Shown here one piece after another: positions 57,877 to 64,000 of a DNA stretch of 64,000 nucleotides. The position numbers and the translations under genes are program-made. Source of the stretch: Entoloma clypeatum (taxonomy: Eukaryota > Basidiomycota > Agaricomycetes > Agaricales > Entolomataceae). Position 1 is the first letter of the stretch, and each line of letters begins with the position of its first letter. The stretch is taken from the NCBI GenBank assembly GCA_963565915.1, contig OY751494.1, positions 4,030,001 to 4,094,000 on the forward strand, in the 5' to 3' direction. Under the pieces are notes generated by a model. That model saw only the letters and a list, made by a program, of their open reading frames with translations, ran no database searches and was not told the origin of the DNA.

Positions 57877-60806
57877 ATGGCATCGGTCGACCCGGGGAAC
57901 GCAGTTGCAACTGATTTAGTAGCCAGCATCGGGCGGGAACTTACATCTGCTAGGAAACGTATTGAAGGGTTCGAAAAAGAAGCATGTAATCCCGTTTTTC
58001 TTCTCTGATCCCTCTGACGAATTTCATTGCACAGAAAATCTTAGCAGAAAAGGTGTGCCCATTCTTGTTGTTGTTCTGACACACCAACACATGACTATTC
58101 GAGGGTATGAAACGAAGCATAATGACGCTTGAAAGCGAAAATGCAAAATTGGTTTGCCCTGCGTCTCCCCAGTCGTCGTCCAACTGCATATAGTTGACCA
58201 TGTCCATATAGCAACTTCAAGTTACGGCGCTTGAGGGAGGTCACAAAGCTAATCTCAAACGCGCACAGGCAGCTGAATCTCAGATTCGAGTATTGCAGTC
58301 CAAGCTCACCCTCGCGGTAAGTTTGATGGATCTACGCTTTCTCCAGGAACCTCGTAACGCCTATATAATCCAGGACGAATCAGAGAAAGTTCAAACCGAG
58401 GTTTCTCCCTTCATCCACTCCTGCAAGCCTTGAGCCGTAACTCATTCAGGGTTCAGAAAATTCTCGGATTGGAGAACAAACTCTCTGTATTGCAGGACGT
58501 GCATAGAGAGCAAATGGAAGCCCATTCCCAATTACAGAAGGTGATTCCTTGTGTCGTTGTGGTCCTACCGCCCCCGTTAATGTATCACAGACATGTGGAG
58601 GGCTTCGAATAACAATGAAAAAGCTGGAAGAAAAGAACGAGGAGATAGTACCGTCGTCGCAACCTGGTGAAGAAGAAATAAGCAATGTCACTTTGGGTGT
58701 ATGTGGCTCCCTGCCAAGTGGCCCAGTTCATATTTATTCCTGACACCGAACCCTCAAGGAAAAAGTGGTAATATTGGAAAGAAGTCTCAACGAAGTCAAA
58801 GAGAAGTACAATACAGAACGAGATGCGGGGGGGACTTTGCGTCAGGTGAGAGTGTGCATGATTATTCGAATGTCTCTTTCATTTGATCCGCTGTCTATAG
58901 GACTATAAGAAGCTGAAGGCTAACTACGATAAGCTCTCGAGTGAGCAAACTGCTCTGCAACAGGTCACGAATAAATACCCTATCGATCACTAAATCAAGC
59001 TGATTCTGGTGATCTTGCAGGCTGGTGCCAAACTTCAACACAGGCTGGACAAGATTATGATTGACAGAGAAATACTCTTGAAAAATGACCGTGAACATGT
59101 CAGTTCATTTTTACCCCTCTGTTACCCATTCCTATGACGAGCAATTATCACGATAGGTTGCGAAGAACGAGGCATTGGCAGCCCGTTGTCTCAAACTGAA
59201 AGAAAAGAACGAAGCTAAACGAGCCAAAAAGCTTGCGCTTTGTAATGTCGGTCGTTCGGTTTCCTTCGTGTTTTTGGTATTCACGCCCATTCAGGAGAAG
59301 GAGGAGCTGAAGCGCCAAGTGAAGGAATTGTCAAGCGAGAAGGACACAATGTTGCAGGAGCTAAACGGCCTGCAAGATTCCAAACAGGTATAGCCGCCTT
59401 TGTTCACGACCTCGCAAGCTAATCACACAATCGTTTTAAGGCCCATCGAAAAACCGTAAAACGGCTGCGAATAGTGGAGATGGAGAAGGAACACCTTTTA
59501 CAAGAACAAGAAGCCTGGGTTTGCGGCTTTAAACATTCCGTTCTCATTTCATCCTCTGATATGTCCAATTGGTTACTTTATGATCTCAGGCAAAGGGTCT
59601 GTCGCCCGAAAACCCGCTGATTAGCGATCTTCAAAAGGTAGATTTCGTCATGTCTTGCTTGTACTCTGAGTCATATATCATTAGAAAAATACCGAGCTAG
59701 AAGAGCGGTTGAACGAGGCTTTGCGCAAGAACGACAATATACAACACGAACTGAGATTGCAGGTTGCACCGTTTGTGAGTTCCACAACTGTACCCAACTA
59801 GTGCCAACTTCTGATGAGGCCCAGATTGGAATGGGGAAAGTCAAATAAAGTGAAAGGCTACGTTGTTTGAATGCTGACGATTATTAGGGTATTTCCAACG
59901 ATCTACTCAAATCTCGCACGGTATGCTTACAATTGGGTCTTCTTTCCGCTATTCAAGGTCTCAACCTCAGCGTATAGTTTTACATGTCACCAACATTTGA
60001 GAGATATATATCCACATTACCAACACCGCCGGTCCGGCCTGATTCACAATTTCTACGTGAAGTAGCTTCTCACACAGCAGATTTGGGTCCTTTGATGACT
60101 TCGGTGAGATAAGCCCCCCGAGACTTAGTTCTGCATCACTTCCAGGTTGATCATTTTGGAATAGGACGTAACACTAGAACGGTAAGCCTCAACCCTTCTT
60201 GGGCTTCCGCTGCCTGAAAATAACTCTGCAGATATTCGCAGAGCTTTATACAATTCTCAAACCGCCTCATTATATGGCATGGTAGTCATGGACTAGTGTT
60301 TAGTCCCTCACATGTGCATGGAGCACAGGAGAGTTCGTGGGCTGAAAGCTTGGATTTGTCGTCCCTTTCTGGACAGACACGAGAACTCTTTATCCAAGAT
60401 GGTTCCTCAGTCTTATATACTGGGACTTACCGTTGCCTTACGAGTCGTTCCTGGTCAGAGGATGGAGTTTTTCTGCCGAGTGCTATAGTGAGTATTTCTA
60501 CCTCCAGAGTGCCGTATTATTGAAAAGCAGGATTAGCCCATTGGCGCTGTTCTTACTGCCACCCGGTTGCATGATGGTCTCATGACTCAGAATCTGGGTG
60601 ACCTCGCAAATATGTATCGCGTTGGCGAACTGAGACTGGATTGCATGATCCTACAATGTGTCGATTTCAATCATGTATTATACAATCGACTCCTACAGCT
60701 CCACAACAGTCCAACAGACACGCGGTTGAAACGTGGACTGGAGGATACACCTGCATCAAAGGGAAAACGGAAAAAGGCCAAGACAAGGGATTGTGCTAAT
60801 GCTTAG
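57877..60806 (+). CDS. Coiled-coil protein built from many short exons, copy 1
   Basis: From ATG 57877 short in-frame exons, many only 20-100 nt and split by ~50-nt introns, spell a heptad-rich chain: DLVASIGRELTSARKRIEGF, MKRSIMTLESENAKL, LENKLSVLQDVHREQMEAHS, DYKKLKANYDKLSSEQTALQ, KEELKRQVKELSSEKDTMLQ and LEERLNEALRKNDN. After 60290 comes a compact domain (TRELFIQDGSSVLYTGTYRC...LRLDCMILQCVDFNHVLYNR) and a basic tail (KGKRKKAKTR) ending at 60806. The C-terminal domain resembles an Agaricomycete domain of unknown function (DUF6697-like, from memory). The splice path between 59780 and 60300 is unresolved. Unknown role; a nuclear scaffold is possible. Confidence 0.7.
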
Positions 60807-61100
60807 CGGGTGAGTGGCCAATTTTCTCCCATAGACTGTGTTAACAATCACCGGCGTAATGAAGACGAGTACCGTTACAGGCGCTAGCTTGTTTTCTTTC
60901 TTGGACTGCCAACCAGAAGTGCAAACAGAGGGGAAGTCATGCGAGTCGGACTACCTCACGTCAGTAGATTATTGCTATGTCGTTGCCAAATCCTGTATGG
61001 ATGAGGTGTACTACTAGGTCGGATTACGTATGACAGAAATTATGTGGGGCAAGCAACTGGACCATACTTCGTTTCAAGACCTTGCTCTGGCATCAAGTAC

Positions 61101-63138
61101 ATGGACGTTGTTCGAGAAGATGCCGAACTTGCCTCGGAGCTGGTTGTCATTCTGGGAAAAGAATTGGGAGCAGCGAAAAGACAAATTGATGACCTCAAAA
61201 CCGAACTCCAACTTGCTCAAATAGTCAGTTCATGGCACCTTGCACTGCCTGTTTGTTTTCTAATCTATTTGAAGGGAGATGTCAGAAAGGTTGAGGAGCT
61301 CGAACGACAAGTGGCAGAGCAGGTCAGGACTACGCCCAAACACCCTCAAATCGTCTGGTCACTCATGGAGGGTCGCGAACCTGGTTAGCAACAGCAAATA
61401 TCTGAAACCCAAGTTGCGCGTAAATACGATGTTAAGCGGGTGGAAGAATTGCAGATGAAGCTTGACGAGTTTGGCTTCCAGAATCGTTGGTTGCATACAG
61501 AACTCAACCGCGTGGCGGGTGTAAAGAAGGTTGATCCTGTTTCATACTTTCGGAGCACAGATTCATTGATAATATTTTCCTACAGGAAGAGGGAAACGGT
61601 ATCGCATTGCCGCCCGTACCATCTTTTAATGGCAATCCGGAACTCGTATGTCATGTTTACAATCATGTCAAGAATTATCTTGTTCATTGTCCTTCTTCCG
61701 GGTGCTTTATAGTTGACTAAGATAGGGACCCTCGAGGGCGAATTGGCAAAGGCTCACCAAGAAGCCGGAGATGAGAGGAAGGAGAAACTAGTGGCAATTC
61801 AAGTATTATCCGGCTTTCCTAGCGTCCGCCATATTTTCTTACACGTCTACCTGGTCTACCTGCAGAAATGTGACAATCTGCAGGCACAAGTCGCGGATTT
61901 ACATCAAGAAAGAATGAACCTCATCGCAGTTTTGCAGCGGCTCGAAGTGAGTGTTTGAATCTGGTGAAGCCCTCTGGTGGGTTCATGCCCCGAACAGTTC
62001 AAAGCAGAGGAACCATCCAGCCATGCTCCAGCCATGCCGAGAACAGGAGGAAATCTCGATTTCGGTGAAAAAACAACGGGCGATAATATATCAAATACGG
62101 TCCGCAAAACCGCAAAACTCTTTTGATTTCTTTCTTAAGCAAGACTTCCAGGCTGTTGATGTATACGAAATCTCTTCAGAAGATTCAGAAGAAGAAAACG
62201 ACAACTCTGATACATTATCGCAGAATCTAGAAGAATCTGCATCACTAGTGATGGAGTCTGAAGATGATCCATCGGTGTCGTCTCTTCACACAATACATAA
62301 CCCAAACTTCAAGCGCTTCATAACGTGTCTTCCGGTCCCAAAGTTCCGTCCTCAAATCGCGGAGCTCACCGCCATATGTTCATCGCCGAAGCAATTAACG
62401 CCTCAACTGGCTTCGGTAAGCACTCTCACACAATCCAGTTTAACGTGGTGCGACCATAACTTCCTCAGGACTCGATGTCAGATTTCTTTTTCACCATTAG
62501 CCTCTGTTAGCTAACTTCCACATGCTCATTCAACAGAATTCGGCGATACGGCTCATTTCTCTACTTCCCCAGGCGTACGTTTTGGCAGGGTGGCCAGAAC
62601 ACTCATGCAGTGGTTTTTGGGCCGCTTGAGGTTTACAACCAAAGCGGCCTTTGGATACGATCCACCGAGTTCTCTTTGCTTCATGGCCATGTTTTTCCAC
62701 TGTTCTATGGAACTACAACTGTCTATTATGTCGGGAACTACCGATGTCACCATGCTCACGAATGGTTTCCTGACGGCATAGCGTCCCCAAAACATATCGT
62801 GAGTCAAATTATATTTCATGTCTGTCAGCGTCTAAATAACAGCGACCTCGTTCAAGTCAAAACAAGTTCTTGCAGATCTTGTCCTCGAGAATGCGGGACC
62901 ATTTGGGGCGAACTCTGGAATCCAGAGTAAAAGCCAACTGGTCGCGCAGTATTCTCAAGGACTGCTCAAGACCGACTGCCTCGTCCTACAATGTGTCGGG
63001 TTCGATCGTGCTCTATACAACCAATTGCTGACACGCAAAAAACCTTCCAAACGCAAGCGTGGTTCGAACTATAATCCTGGTCCAAGTAAAAAGGCAAAAA
63101 AAGTCAAAACCTGGACTCGGAGGAGCGAAAGGCAGTAA
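61101..63138 (+). CDS. Coiled-coil protein, tandem paralogue copy 2
   Basis: A second, shorter version of the preceding gene. From ATG 61101 it begins with ELASELVVILGKELGAAKRQ, aligning with the start of copy 1, and continues as coiled coil (VEELERQVAEQ, KRVEELQMKLDEFGFQNRW, IGTLEGELAKAHQEAGDERK, CDNLQAQVADLHQERMNLIA). An acidic Ser-rich linker (YEISSEDSEEENDNSDTL) follows. The final domain reads FSLLHGHVFPLFYGTTTVYY, VGNYRCHHAHEWF and LKTDCLVLQCVGFDRALYNQ, with a basic tail (KPSKRKRG, PSKKAKKVK) stopping at 63136-63138. Many short introns. Head-to-tail order argues for a local duplication. Confidence 0.68.
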
Positions 63139-64000
63139 GCAAGCAATCATCTTAGAAGGCATCCGAGCTCAACAAGAGAAAGCCTGGACTGAATTGGGGT
63201 CTTTCCTGAACATATTCTGCTGTCCGTTTCGTTGTGCTGTACTCTACAAGTTTCTCGAACATGACCGGACCTGTATCCGATAAACCCTGGCGAAACATGA
63301 CCTATGCTTGGGCAGAACGACAACTTGAAAACTTTTTCGGCCAGTGAATAGTGCTCACGGGTAGCGATCGAGAGCCGCGACGCTGCGTGTTCATTCTCTT
63401 TCTAGAACCCGTCGTCGCAAGCAATAAAGAACGACGAAAACCGAAGTGAGAGCCTCGAGAAACGGTATACAAGTGGATTTACCGGTCGCAGTTTTCAATG
63501 CCTATATCAACAATCACGCAAAACATTCCCCTATCCGGTGTGACTCCGTCCCTCATAAACAGTCATTATCAACTCACGTAGGGATGTTCAACGAGAGACG
63601 TAAAGCGGGGCTCATCCTTGGCCCACTTTCGGGAACCTTATTTCGCATCGGAGGAAATCAATCCCGAGTTTACACCACATGTGGTTTGAATGATACACAT
63701 GATGTCGGACGTGATCATGGCCTTCGAGACACTCATCGTCATTTAAAGCTGGAATTCTGCAGCTCAAGAGTTTTCTTTTTGTTTAACACATTTTGTCCAC
63801 CCTGTTTAACCGTTCTTGGCGCTCTTTACCTTATCTTCCGAGTCTCTCACTTTCCTGCATTCGACGCTCATGCACTGTCTCTTGATGGTCATTTCAGCCA
63901 CCTTTATCCACCCTCATGGCGCATTCGCTGGTGCCATTGTCGATCGTCCGTGGTGTGCGGGGCATCTCGAGAGTATCAGGTTGAAATGGAAGAGAAGCTG
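63139..64000. other. Intergenic, maybe start of another gene at edge
   Basis: No clear gene. From about 63780 pyrimidine-rich DNA leads to an ATG near 63916 and, after a possible splice, to GAGTATCAGGTTGAAATGG (EYQVEMEEKL) at the window end. This could be the first exons of a further coiled-coil gene running out of the window. Confidence 0.4.

Noticed and set aside
1..64000. tRNA, rRNA or CRISPR arrays
   Set aside because: No cloverleaf-like clusters, rRNA segments or regularly spaced repeats were seen by eye; CRISPR is not expected in a fungal genome. A tRNA scan would settle the first point.

Overview
This window is nuclear DNA from a filamentous basidiomycete, most likely an Agaricomycete. 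Genes are compact and split by many GT-AG introns of about 50 bases. A coatomer beta' subunit and a mitochondrial uL30 have eukaryotic, fungal architecture. There is a chitin synthase fused to a myosin-like motor domain, and several proteins look like the lineage-specific families common in mushrooms. I could run no database search, so family names rest on motifs and domain order read from the sequence.

Region 1 (1-14542) is a nest of LTR retrotransposons. A Ty3/gypsy chromovirus on the + strand (zinc-knuckle Gag end, intact Pol with chromodomain, a small extra ORF, 3' LTR) abuts a decayed relative on the - strand (4791-7557). The break falls just inside the relative's own copy of the small ORF, as expected if the intact element jumped into it. 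A Ty1/copia element (7668-14079) follows. It has two LTRs, a half-tRNA type primer site, a 622-bp internal duplication that shifts the Gag frame, and one stop in Pol. After its 3' LTR come an inverted LTR fragment and the 3' LTR of a second copia family.

Region 2 (14543-31691) holds an unrecognised ORF that starts at an LTR edge, mitochondrial ribosomal protein uL30m, a large - strand myosin-motor chitin synthase, and, from a 154-bp divergent promoter, the COPI beta' subunit. An amino acid permease with micro-exons, a conserved hypothetical protein and a viperin-like radical SAM enzyme (predicted ddhCTP synthase) follow.

Region 3 (31692-47343) has two overlapping - strand genes (a multi-span membrane protein and a Pro/Ala/Glu-rich protein), a CoA-type Nudix hydrolase, a single-anchor hypothetical protein, a gene-poor stretch, a cytochrome P450, a secreted GH16 glucanase-like protein, a small membrane protein and an acidic Cys-motif protein.

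Region 4 (47344-64000) is rich in local duplications. It has two tandem membrane-anchored histidine acid phosphatases (phytase-like) that share a 9-nt exon next to the catalytic RHG motif, and a dual-specificity phosphatase with a second, catalytically dead phosphatase domain. A possible HTH protein and two tandem coiled-coil genes made of very short exons follow.

The genes do not form one pathway. The items most worth following are the fungal viperin and its neighbour, the extra chromovirus ORF, the nested transposon history, and the micro-exons.
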